NCBI GenBank assembly: GCA_964408425.1 | Contig: CAYOZI010000008.1 | Location: 1 to 35,688 of the forward strand | Direction of reading: 5' to 3' | DNA from: UBA10210 sp964408425 | GTDB taxonomy: Archaea; Micrarchaeota; Micrarchaeia; Norongarragalinales; Norongarragalinaceae | DNA length: 35,688 nt | Shown: positions 15,176 through 22,348 of the stretch, piece by piece | How the letters are laid out: every line of letters starts with the position of its first letter | Position numbering within the stretch: the first letter of the stretch is position 1 | Translations under genes and position numbers: made by a program | The notes under the pieces: model-generated | Told to the model about the DNA's origin: nothing | The model's database searches: none | Seen by the model: only the letters and a program-made list of their open reading frames with translations

Positions 15176-15751
15176 TTAATAACCCTGGTTCCACTCGCTT
15201 TTTTTCTTCTCGACGAGCAGTTTGGCGTAAGCTGCGCCCACGACCAGCCCGCCCAAGTGCGCTGCCGAAGCTATGCCCGAAGAGGGGTTGAACGTGCCTA
15301 GAAACTCGAGCGCCACCCAGAACACCGCCGCCTGTCTCATGTTCATGGGAATGAACCACACCAAAATCATCAAGTTCGGAGTTAAGATCGCCAATGCGCC
15401 GAGAATCCCGAAAATCGCCCCGCTTGCACCAAGCGCAGGCAGAGGTGTCGTTATTCCGGCTATTACGAAAAGATAGTAAGCCGCGCTGCCCAGTATTCCC
15501 GATGCCAGAAACAATTCCAAAAACCGGCGAGAGCCTATCCTTTGCTCGAGAAACGGCCCGAACATGAACAAGGCGAACCCGTTGAAAAACAAGTGCAGCA
15601 AACTCCCGTGCAGGAACATGGCGGTGAAAAACCCCCAGGGGGCGGTTGCTATGCCCGAAGGGTTGAACCAGAACAATTGCGTGAAGCCGGGAATGAAGGA
15701 TTGCAGCAGGTACACTACTGCCAAGAGTGCGAGGATCGCGGTCGAGTACAA
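15176..15751 (-). CDS. rhomboid family intramembrane serine protease
   Basis: Predicted to cleave transmembrane helices within the membrane. With the TTG at 15751 the protein is 191 aa with about six hydrophobic segments. It has HGSLLHLFFN (48-57), the catalytic GASG with S110, and AAHLGG with H165. The frame is open as far as 16006, but that part is only an out-of-phase reading of the Cys-rich gene at 15807. No ATG is available; TTG 15751 follows a TATA-like TTTTTATAT (about 15795-15803) and an AAAGG. The start is uncertain, the family assignment is not. Confidence 0.85.
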   Translation of the reverse strand: MYSTAILALLAVVYLLQSFIPGFTQLFWFNPSGIATAPWGFFTAMFLHGSLLHLFFNGFALFMFGPFLEQRIGSRRFLELFLASGILGSAAYYLFVIAGITTPLPALGASGAIFGILGALAILTPNLMILVWFIPMNMRQAAVFWVALEFLGTFNPSSGIASAAHLGGLVVGAAYAKLLVEKKKSEWNQGY

Positions 15752-15794
15752 GTTAAAGCGCCTTTCGTTATTGGAAAAGAAAAGGAAGGAGCGC

Positions 15795-15803
15795 GGATAT
15801 AAA
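15795..15803 (-). promoter_or_regulatory. TATA-like box of the rhomboid gene
   Basis: Minus-strand TTTTTTATATCC lies between the Cys-rich gene's stop and the rhomboid. It predicts transcription from about 15774, downstream of the longer open frame and in favour of the TTG start. Confidence 0.4.
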
Positions 15804-15806
15804 AAA

Positions 15807-15983
15807 TCAGCACTCGTGCTTTTCTCCTTCCGCGAAAGTCTCTCCGCATTCGAGACACTTGAATCCAGACACGAGCGGATGGCCGTGCGAAGGGCAGTCG
15901 GAAGCGCCGCAAGTTTTTCCTTCCTCGGAAGTGATGCCGTTGCACCCGCCGAGGCAAACGAAACCTTTTTGGAATTTATCCAT
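15807..15983 (-). CDS. small Cys/His-rich, probably zinc-binding protein (58 aa)
   Basis: Seven cysteines in 58 residues: CLGGC near the N-terminus, CGASDC-PSHGHP in the middle, CLEC, and a terminal HEC. The spacing suggests one zinc ribbon plus a second metal site; function is unknown. ATG 15983 follows an excellent SD (GGTGGTG). The real coding phase is clear from the SD and the Cys pattern, although the rhomboid frame also reads through this stretch. Confidence 0.7.
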   Translation of the reverse strand: MDKFQKGFVCLGGCNGITSEEGKTCGASDCPSHGHPLVSGFKCLECGETFAEGEKHEC

Positions 15984-16059
15984 TTCAAACACCACCTTTT
16001 TTCCAAGCGTTAAGTTGTTTGAAGTAATTTAAGCGTATTCTTTAAGCTGTTTGGGATGA

Positions 16060-16103
16060 AAACGGGTAAGAAAAAAGAAGGCGGGCTGGTTTTTTTCCAA
16101 CCC
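16060..16103 (-). terminator. terminator after the 51-aa membrane protein
   Basis: On the minus strand GGGTTGG (16097-16103) pairs with CCAGCCC (16083-16089) around an A7 loop, followed by CCTTCTTTTTTC. This is a stem with a U-rich tail. Confidence 0.5.
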
Positions 16104-16139
16104 GGCTCAATCTTTTGAAATTTTCCTGAAAAAGCTTGT

Positions 16140-16295
16140 TTACATGAAAAGCATGTACAAGCCGCCCAACAGCGCTATTGCCGTGAGCAACCACACCATT
16201 ACGTCCGCGGTAACGATGTTTATTTTTCCGAGCAGCCAGGCGATTCCCAGCAACAGGAAAACCGCTCCGGTCGTCTTCTTGTCGTCTCCTGCCAT
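16140..16295 (-). CDS. 51-aa two-span membrane protein
   Basis: Too short for routine gene calling, but well supported. ATG 16295 is preceded by GGGGTGA. The product starts MAGDDKKTTG, then a hydrophobic helix (AVFLLLGIAWLLG), a short loop (KINIVTAD) and a second helix (VMVWLLTAIALLGGLYMLFM), ending at TAA 16140. A terminator-like stem follows. Two spans with a charged N-terminus suggest a small integral membrane protein. The family is not recognised. Confidence 0.7.
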   Translation of the reverse strand: MAGDDKKTTGAVFLLLGIAWLLGKINIVTADVMVWLLTAIALLGGLYMLFM

Positions 16296-16436
16296 AAACC
16301 AATCACCCCAATGGGTTGAATTTCTAGTTAATCAACAAACCCGCAATTTAAACCTTGTTGTTTGCGAACCTGAAAACGACGTTCGACGAAGAGCCTTTTT
16401 TGGCGGGAGTAGAGGCGGAAGGGGTTGTAGAAAAAG

Positions 16437-16446
16437 CTTAAAATCG
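16437..16446 (+). promoter_or_regulatory. TATA-like box of the gene at 16470
   Basis: GCTTAAAATC, centred about 29 nt before ATG 16470. TTGGTGA just before the ATG could still act as an SD. Confidence 0.35.
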
Positions 16447-16469
16447 GTTTTGCAGTGGGATTTGGTGAA

Positions 16470-17324
16470 ATGACTTGGTTGACGATAGCAAGTTCCGTTG
16501 CGGCATTGATAGGTTATTTCGCCCCGTGGCTTACGATCTACTGGTTTAAAGACGTTCTCGCGGTTGTGGAAAATTCCAGGGAAGACTACAAGCCTCCCCA
16601 CTTCACGCTCGTTTACATTCTGCTCGCAATGATTTTGGCTTACCCCCTGATTTCTTCTTACTTTCTCCTCACGACGGGCAAGCTCGCGCCCGTTTCCTTC
16701 CAGTTGTTCGGATTCGGCTTGATGTTCATCGGAATGGTCGGGGTATTCAAGATAACTTACGACTTGATTGCCTTTTCGGGAATCAAGTTTTTCGAAACCT
16801 GGATGTGGGTTTACGCAGCCGGCGTTTTCCTCGCAACCTCGTTTTTCGCCTTGAAAATGGATTTCACAACGGCGTTGGCGCAATACTTGCTCATGCTTTC
16901 GCAAGTGATTTTCGGGTTTTTCCTTTTTGCAGTTGCGAAATACACGCGCGAGTACGGAAGCGTGAAAATCCCGATGGGCGAAGCGGTGATAGAAAGAAAG
17001 TTCGTTCTTTACAACGCTTTCCTGTTTGCCGGAGTCCTGCTTCCGGCGCACGGGGCGCTTAGGGCGTTCAGCGTAGCCACGTTCTCCCTTCCGGTAAGCC
17101 AGGGAAACCCCCTGGCGCTGGAAGCGTTGGACACGACCCGCATTTTGGGGAACATCGTGCTCTTGAGCGCCGGCGGAGTGGCCGCTTGGGCGATGCTGCA
17201 GTTCAAGCGCATAGTCGTGGATTTTTGCGTGAAGATAAACGCAGTCGAGTACTTGAAAAAAGGCAGGGCTGAAACCCCGCGGGCGAAGGCCAAAAACAAT
17301 GCTTTTAAACGGCGGAATTCATAG
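16470..17324 (+). CDS. multi-spanning membrane protein, unknown
   Basis: 284 aa with about seven hydrophobic segments (for example LTIASSVAALIGYFAPWL, TLVYILLAMILAYPL, LFGFGLMFIGMVGVF) and a basic C-terminal tail (KGRAETPRAKAKNNAFKRR). No enzyme or transporter motif is recognised. ATG 16470 is preceded by TTGGTGA and a TATA-like CTTAAAATC. It stands alone between an oppositely oriented small membrane gene and the zinc-ribbon gene. Confidence 0.65.
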   Translation: MTWLTIASSVAALIGYFAPWLTIYWFKDVLAVVENSREDYKPPHFTLVYILLAMILAYPLISSYFLLTTGKLAPVSFQLFGFGLMFIGMVGVFKITYDLIAFSGIKFFETWMWVYAAGVFLATSFFALKMDFTTALAQYLLMLSQVIFGFFLFAVAKYTREYGSVKIPMGEAVIERKFVLYNAFLFAGVLLPAHGALRAFSVATFSLPVSQGNPLALEALDTTRILGNIVLLSAGGVAAWAMLQFKRIVVDFCVKINAVEYLKKGRAETPRAKAKNNAFKRRNS

Positions 17325-17449
17325 TTTTTCAGTTTAAAGAAAAGCCTTGTTCTAAAGCGAGAGGATTCGGAAGGAGAAAGGAAGTTTTTTTGGAAACAGA
17401 GAAATTCTTTTTTTCGGGTTTTTGGGTTTTCTGGCTGGCGAGCGGGTAG

Positions 17450-17469
17450 GCGGTGAGAACCGCAGGTGA
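17450..17469 (+). promoter_or_regulatory. GNRA-type hairpin abutting the SD of the zinc-ribbon gene
   Basis: GCGGT (17450-17454), GAGA loop, ACCGC (17459-17463), followed immediately by the SD AGGTGA (17464-17469). The rest of the gap 17325-17449 holds T-rich sequence and no clear TATA box. Confidence 0.45.
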
Positions 17470-17477
17470 ATAGATAA

Positions 17478-17657
17478 ATGGATGGAGACAGCGGATCTGG
17501 CGGGTACGGCGGAAGCCGTTTCGGCGACAGGAAGATGTACAAGGCAACTTGCTCGGATTGCGGGCAGGAGTGCGAAGTGCCTTTCGAGCCGACTTCTGGC
17601 AGGCCTGTATACTGCAGGGATTGCTACCAGAAGCACAGAAAACCGAGAAGGTACTGA
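17478..17657 (+). CDS. 59-aa CxxC...CxxC zinc-ribbon protein
   Basis: Short but convincing. A Gly/Ser/Asp-rich N-terminus (MDGDSGSGGYGGSRFGDRK) leads into YKATCSDCGQECEVPFEP, then GRPVYCRDCYQKHRKPRRY. This CxxC-x(17)-CxxC ribbon with the VPF and RPVYCRDC signatures is the common short zinc-ribbon family of archaea and candidate phyla bacteria. It may bind nucleic acid, but the function is unknown. SD AGGTGA lies 8 nt before the ATG, and a strong terminator follows within 15 bases, so it is a complete single-gene unit. Confidence 0.85.
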   Translation: MDGDSGSGGYGGSRFGDRKMYKATCSDCGQECEVPFEPTSGRPVYCRDCYQKHRKPRRY

Positions 17658-17670
17658 AAAACTTCTCAAA

Positions 17671-17715
17671 AAAAGGAAAGGGCTTTTCGGCTCTTTCCTT
17701 TTCCTATTTTTTTAA
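17671..17715 (+). terminator. strong terminator after the zinc-ribbon gene
   Basis: AAAAGGAAAGGGC (17671-17683) pairs with GCTCTTTCCTTTT (17690-17702), 13 bp with one G-T, around a 6-nt loop. It is followed by CCTATTTTTTTAAG. The U-rich tail serves the plus strand; the A-rich left flank may also serve the convergent minus gene. Confidence 0.75.
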
Positions 17716-17735
17716 GTTTTTAACCAAAATTTCCA

Positions 17736-18284
17736 TTACGCCTTGCGCCGGCGGAAGTACAAGAAGAAAACGGCGAAAGCCAGCGCGGTTGTAACCAACG
17801 CCGCTAGAGCCAGGGAAACCAGGTTTTTTCCGAACGCTTGCCCGAAGTAATACAACGCCAAAAACGACAGTGCGTTGCCCAAAACCAAGCCGGCAATGGC
17901 TGGTTTTCTCGGGGTTTTCGCCATGGCGCAGGCTGCCGCAGCGTAAATGGGCGAAGTGCCGAAATCCAAAACAGCTATTGCAACCACCAGGGCAACGGTT
18001 CCGGCGGTAGTGGAAATGGTTTTTTGCGCGTTTTCCAGGATTTCGGTTATTTTCCTTGCAATGCGAAAGCGTTCTGCGAAAGAAACGGTTTTTTCGAACA
18101 ACAACAGGCAGAATACGGAAGTCAAGGTCGAGGAGAATAGGAACAAGGCGAAAATCCATTTGAAAGCAAAGCCCGCGGTTGAAAGGAGTTGAATTCCTGC
18201 CGCGCGCGCGGCTATCACCACAAACCTGCCGAAAGGGTTGGCGAACAGCACGAAGGCAGTAGCCAAAACCAGAAGGTCCACCAT
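17736..18284 (-). CDS. membrane protein, unknown (182 aa)
   Basis: About five hydrophobic segments: LLVLATAFVLFANPF, WIFALFLFSSTLTSVFCLLLF, VALVVAIAVLDFG, PAIAGLVLGNALSFLALYYF, LALAALVTTALAFAVFFLYF. A cytoplasmic-like charged helix (EKTVSFAERFRIARKITEILENAQ) lies between segments two and three, and RRRKA ends the protein. No known family is recognised. ATG 18284 has GGGGTT upstream and a CTTTTAAAAACG TATA-like box at 18311-18322. Confidence 0.65.
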   Translation of the reverse strand: MVDLLVLATAFVLFANPFGRFVVIAARAAGIQLLSTAGFAFKWIFALFLFSSTLTSVFCLLLFEKTVSFAERFRIARKITEILENAQKTISTTAGTVALVVAIAVLDFGTSPIYAAAACAMAKTPRKPAIAGLVLGNALSFLALYYFGQAFGKNLVSLALAALVTTALAFAVFFLYFRRRKA

Positions 18285-18333
18285 CCAGTAAAACCCCGCA
18301 GGTTGAAAAGCGTTTTTAAAAGAACCAAAATGC

Positions 18334-19662
18334 CTACGAGGTTTTCACAACGACGTGGATTGTTGCCGAAGCGGTATTGTCGTTCGTTATCATTATGCCG
18401 CCGTTCTTGTCCAGCGTGCAGAACTTGTCGTAAGAATAAACGTTTGAAGCGGTACAGGCCGAATAGGCGCGGAAGTCCGAACCTTGCAGCGCTTTGCGGA
18501 AGTCGTCTTTCGAAGGCACCACGTCAATGCTTACCTGCAGGTTTGACGAAACGGTATAATGAAGCGTTTCGGTAGATGACAAGCTCGGCGAGTCCCCTCC
18601 GTAATACCAAATGCTGTCCGATTCCAGGGTTATTGTTTCATCAAACAGGGCGTTCCCAACGGTGTTTCCGCCCTGGTCGTTTGCGATGCAGTCTGTGCCT
18701 GAAGCCTTATAGCCTGCAGGACAGCCGCAAAGGTCGGCTCTTTCTTCCAACTTGCGGGTGGAAGGATTGCACCACACCGGTCCATACTGCGAACACGTGC
18801 CAGCCTCTATTTTTTCCATCCCGATGGACGACCCGTCCGCGTTTGTCAGCCCGACTTCATCCCAGTCTACGCGGCACGCCGAAGGAGCGTTCAAATCCAG
18901 GCTGCGCCAGTTGGTCTTAGGCAGTGAAGCGAGAAGCTGCAGGCTGTAAGCAAAACCAATCCCTTGGGATTTCAAGTCCTCAGGAGGCCCGAAAGAGTTT
19001 ATTCCCAAAAGATTTCCAGTCTTAAGGCTGAACAAGCCTCCTCCGCTGTTCCCGTGGTTGATCGCCGCGCTAGTCTGGATGACTTCAGTCTTGTAACCGG
19101 TTTGAGCAGTCACGTACCTGACCGCAGAAACGACGCCCGTAGTAACCGAGTTTTCCAACCCCAACGGAGAGCCGACCGCAACGACCTGCTCTCCGGTCGT
19201 CGGCTTGTAATCGTAATCAATCAGCGCTATCGGGGCGGCTACTTTCACGATGATGACGTAAGCCAAATCTATGTCGTCGTAAGGCGGAATAAGGATTTCA
19301 GAAGGGTAGTAGGTTCTCCCGTCAGACATTTCGACAATCTGGTTCGGAGCGCCGCTGCCGTCCTCATCCGGATCTACAACGTGCCGGTTGGTAAGAATCC
19401 AGCTTTCCTCATCGTCACCGCCGACTATCACTCCCGAACCGAGCGCAATGTCGTTTTTTATCGTTACAGTTCCCGCCAACGCGCTTTCTATTATCTTCTC
19501 TTCAGACGGCGGTCCGGACAACAAGCTCAAGCCTATCGCTAAAAGAACAATCAGTACAAGCATGATCGCGGTTACCCTATGCTGCTTGCCCAAAACCACC
19601 AGGGAATTCAAAAAATTCGCGGTTTGCTGCTTTTGAATTTGCGGCTTTTGATTTTCGGGCAT
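18334..19662 (-). CDS. membrane-anchored trypsin-like (HtrA/S1-type) protease with Cys-rich C-terminal domain
   Basis: An N-terminal anchor (VTAIMLVLIVLLAIGLSLL) is followed by a chymotrypsin-fold protease predicted to act outside the membrane. The triad is about H94 (TNRHVVD), D132 (DDIDLAYV) and S206 (GNSGGG). No PDZ domain follows. Instead there is a roughly 180-residue extension with Cys pairs (CGCPAGYKASGTDC) and a beta-rich end. ATG 19662 fits a leaderless start (TTTTAGTA about 27 nt upstream); an in-frame ATG at 19680 is the alternative. A truncated paralogue sits directly upstream. Confidence 0.85.
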   Translation of the reverse strand: MPENQKPQIQKQQTANFLNSLVVLGKQHRVTAIMLVLIVLLAIGLSLLSGPPSEEKIIESALAGTVTIKNDIALGSGVIVGGDDEESWILTNRHVVDPDEDGSGAPNQIVEMSDGRTYYPSEILIPPYDDIDLAYVIIVKVAAPIALIDYDYKPTTGEQVVAVGSPLGLENSVTTGVVSAVRYVTAQTGYKTEVIQTSAAINHGNSGGGLFSLKTGNLLGINSFGPPEDLKSQGIGFAYSLQLLASLPKTNWRSLDLNAPSACRVDWDEVGLTNADGSSIGMEKIEAGTCSQYGPVWCNPSTRKLEERADLCGCPAGYKASGTDCIANDQGGNTVGNALFDETITLESDSIWYYGGDSPSLSSTETLHYTVSSNLQVSIDVVPSKDDFRKALQGSDFRAYSACTASNVYSYDKFCTLDKNGGIMITNDNTASATIHVVVKTS

Positions 19663-19711
19663 ATTATTCAGGATAAACATTTTTTCAGTACTAAAACCTT
19701 TGCTTTGACGA
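18888..19711. repeat. tandem duplication, unit A
   Basis: Aligns without gaps to 19778-20601 (offset 890). Bases 18888-19220 and 19580-19711 look identical to unit B by eye. The middle (about 19221-19579) carries many substitutions. Confidence 0.9.
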
Positions 19712-19766
19712 TTGCCGAAACGGGATGCTTAAGCGAATATGGGGAAAGCCGAGCAATCGAGAAATC

Positions 19767-20552
19767 CTAAGTCTTCGCGTTCAAATCCAGGCTGCGCCAG
19801 TTGGTCTTAGGCAGTGAAGCGAGAAGCTGCAGGCTGTAAGCAAAACCAATCCCTTGGGATTTCAAGTCCTCAGGAGGCCCGAAAGAGTTTATTCCCAAAA
19901 GATTTCCAGTCTTAAGGCTGAACAAGCCTCCTCCGCTGTTCCCGTGGTTGATCGCCGCGCTAGTCTGGATGACTTCAGTCTTGTAACCGGTTTGAGCAGT
20001 CACGTACCTGACCGCAGAAACGACGCCCGTAGTAACCGAGTTTTCCAACCCCAACGGAGAGCCGACCGCAACGACCTGCTCTCCGGTCGTCGGCTTGTAA
20101 TCGTAATCAATGATAACTGCCGGAACGTTCACTTTCACTATCACAACGTAAGCCAGGTCTATGTCGTCGTAAGGCGGAATCAGAATGTAAGACGGATAAT
20201 AGGTTCTTCCGTCCGACATTTCGACAATCTGGTGCGGAGCGCCGCTGCCGTCATTATTCGGGTCTACGACATGCCGGTTGGTAAGAATCCAGCTTGACGT
20301 ATCGTCAGTGCTGATTATCACTCCCGAACCAAGCGCAATGTCGTTTTTAATCGTTACAGTTCCTGCCAACGCGTTTTCAATTATCGTCTCTTCAGAAGGA
20401 GGTCCCGAGTATAAGGCCAGCATGAACGTCAAAAGAAGTCCTAAGATCAGCAGGATGGAGGTTATCCTGTGCTGCTTGCCCAAAACCACCAGGGAATTCA
20501 AAAAATTCGCGGTTTGCTGCTTTTGAATTTGCGGCTTTTGATTTTCGGGCAT
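19767..20552 (-). CDS. paralogous trypsin-like protease lacking the C-terminal domain
   Basis: 261 aa: the same anchor and protease domain as the neighbour, with the same triad motifs (TNRHVVD, DDIDLAYV, GNSGGG). It stops at SLDLNAKT, three codons after the duplicated DNA ends, so the Cys-rich extension is missing. All catalytic residues are intact, so this is a shortened but probably active enzyme rather than a pseudogene. ATG 20552 is chosen on the leaderless spacing; ATG 20570 is the alternative. It arose by the tandem duplication described at 18888-20601. Confidence 0.85.
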   Translation of the reverse strand: MPENQKPQIQKQQTANFLNSLVVLGKQHRITSILLILGLLLTFMLALYSGPPSEETIIENALAGTVTIKNDIALGSGVIISTDDTSSWILTNRHVVDPNNDGSGAPHQIVEMSDGRTYYPSYILIPPYDDIDLAYVVIVKVNVPAVIIDYDYKPTTGEQVVAVGSPLGLENSVTTGVVSAVRYVTAQTGYKTEVIQTSAAINHGNSGGGLFSLKTGNLLGINSFGPPEDLKSQGIGFAYSLQLLASLPKTNWRSLDLNAKT

Positions 20553-20601
20553 ATTATTCAGGATAAACATTTTTTCAGTACTAAAACCTTTGCTTTGACG
20601 A
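19778..20601. repeat. tandem duplication, unit B
   Basis: Second unit of the protease duplication. The sequence beyond 20601 (to about 20660) still weakly matches 19712-19770 (for example GCAATCGCGAAAT versus GCAATCGAGAAAT), so the duplicated unit included the promoter region. Confidence 0.85.
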
Positions 20602-20674
20602 ATTTAGAAAAAGGACGGATTAAGACGGCGGGAGGGAAAACCGCGCAATCGCGAAATTCCGGGGCAGGAGGGCA

Positions 20675-20686
20675 TTATTTAAAAAT
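20675..20686 (+). promoter_or_regulatory. TATA-like box of the lipoprotein gene
   Basis: TTATTTAAAAAT, centred 25-26 nt before ATG 20706, with no SD. The spacing chooses ATG 20706 over ATG 20697 as a leaderless start. Confidence 0.55.
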
Positions 20687-20705
20687 CGGCTCTCTAATGC
20701 AGGCT

Positions 20706-22334
20706 ATGCGCAAATATGCAGTAATCGCGTTGCTTGCATTTGCGCTTCTCTTTTTCGGCTGCCTCTCTCCTGAGCCAGAGCAAGATAATGGCATCAGCGG
20801 TACGCAAGACGGGGGAGGGAAAACGATTCTTTTAGTATCGGTATATTTCAAAGGCCCGGTTGAAGGGGCGTCGGTAAGCGTTTATAGTTTGAATGCGGAC
20901 GGAAGCAGGAACGAATTGCTCGCCGGACCGGTCCAGACAGACATGGCGGGCGAAGCGTATTTTGAAATGGCAGAGCCTACCGGACGCTTTCTCGTTGAAA
21001 GCATCGGAGGAGCGTATTACGAGGATGTGGGCAATCCGGCAAGCGAGGCTTACGCCGGAAAACCCGTCGTGCAATCGATCAACTTGCCTAACGGCTATTC
21101 CATGCGCGCGTTCATTCCCGCAGGAAATGACGTGGCGATCATAACGCCATTCACCGAAATGGCAGTATCGCTCGCTCAGCACTCAATTCGCAAAGGCACC
21201 GCTCTTGACGAGGCGGCCCGTGCTGCAAATACGGCTGTAAGCCAGCAGTACCGCCAGGAGAACATAATCTGGCGCATGCCTGTTCCGGCCTACGACCCCT
21301 CGGCGGTAGACATCTCTGCCAAAGAAGCCAGGGAGTACGGATTGCTTCTTGCAGGGATGGTTGAAGAAGCGCAGGCGATGAACGTCGAACCGGCATTGCT
21401 GGCTGCCGCATTAGCGCAAGACTGGTCGGACGGAAAACTGGACGGCAAGCAGGACGGCAAGCCGATAAACCTCGAAACCGAGTCCGGCGGCCCTATTTCG
21501 CTTTCGGCTTCGGCAAGCTTGGCGGGATTGCAAACGGGCATAAACGCGTTTTTAGCGAGCCCGGTTGACGCTACGCACATCAGCCAGTTTCCGATATTGT
21601 CCGCGCAAATTTCCACCGACCCTTCGTTTTACATTGACACCGACACGCTGCCGGCATGGATAGACGGAGAGCAGGGTTCTTACACCTTGGAAGTAGTGGG
21701 CGGAAAGCCGCCATACGCTTGGAAGCTGAAGAAAGAATCGAGCATGCCTTCAGGATTTAGTTTGAGTCCGGACGGCACGATAAGCGGGACAGGAAGACTT
21801 CAAGGTTCTGTCGGAAGCATTTCGCCTCCTTTCACCGCAGTGGTTTCCGACTCTTCCAAACCCCCGCAAACGCGCGAAATCGAGTTGCGCATCGAACTCA
21901 TTCCTCAACCTCCGCAACTCGAGGCGTATGATGTGGAATGCGAAGTAGACAGCGAATGCAACGTGCGTATTGCTTCCAACGTCATCGGAGGCACACCGCC
22001 GTACCACTTCGTAGGTTATGCTTCCGATCAAGGGCCGTATCCGCTCGACTTGATGCTGTGGACGGACGGAACAATTCGGGGAACGCCGTCCAGAGCCGGA
22101 ACGTTCGCCATTAAAGCGTGCGTGGTGGATCTCATCGGATGGACGGACTGCAAAGACGTTAAGATTTACATCGGCGAAAGGGCGACGCCCACGCCTACGG
22201 CGCGAGCCACGGTGGACAGGGGCGGCGGGGAAATTTCCTGCTCGCCGGGCCACTACGCGGTTTACTGCGGCGGGTGGAGATGTTGCTTGAACGGCTGGGT
22301 ATGCGTAGGCGACGGGAGATGCGCTCCCGGTTGA
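20706..22334 (+). CDS. lipoprotein with putative Ig-like domains
   Basis: 542 aa. MRKYAVIALLAFALLFFGC is a lipoprotein signal with lipobox FFGC. An N-terminal beta-sandwich (ILLVSVYFKGPVEGASVSVYS) resembles carboxypeptidase-regulatory-like repeats. A helical middle region follows (about residues 150-300, Ala-rich). Then come two putative Ig-like (He_PIG-type) domains, each with GGxPPY, a PDGTISG or TDGTIRG turn and a beta finish. A PTPT linker and a Cys-rich tail (CSPGHYAVYCGGWRCC) end the protein. It is probably an exposed surface protein; its ligand is unknown. Confidence 0.75.
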   Translation: MRKYAVIALLAFALLFFGCLSPEPEQDNGISGTQDGGGKTILLVSVYFKGPVEGASVSVYSLNADGSRNELLAGPVQTDMAGEAYFEMAEPTGRFLVESIGGAYYEDVGNPASEAYAGKPVVQSINLPNGYSMRAFIPAGNDVAIITPFTEMAVSLAQHSIRKGTALDEAARAANTAVSQQYRQENIIWRMPVPAYDPSAVDISAKEAREYGLLLAGMVEEAQAMNVEPALLAAALAQDWSDGKLDGKQDGKPINLETESGGPISLSASASLAGLQTGINAFLASPVDATHISQFPILSAQISTDPSFYIDTDTLPAWIDGEQGSYTLEVVGGKPPYAWKLKKESSMPSGFSLSPDGTISGTGRLQGSVGSISPPFTAVVSDSSKPPQTREIELRIELIPQPPQLEAYDVECEVDSECNVRIASNVIGGTPPYHFVGYASDQGPYPLDLMLWTDGTIRGTPSRAGTFAIKACVVDLIGWTDCKDVKIYIGERATPTPTARATVDRGGGEISCSPGHYAVYCGGWRCCLNGWVCVGDGRCAPG

Positions 22335-22348
22335 GCGGTTGATTCATC

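Noticed and set aside
15752..16006. N-terminal extension of the rhomboid to 276 aa
   Set aside because: This stretch is the out-of-phase reading of the Cys-rich 58-aa gene, which has its own SD; a TATA-like box lies downstream of it.
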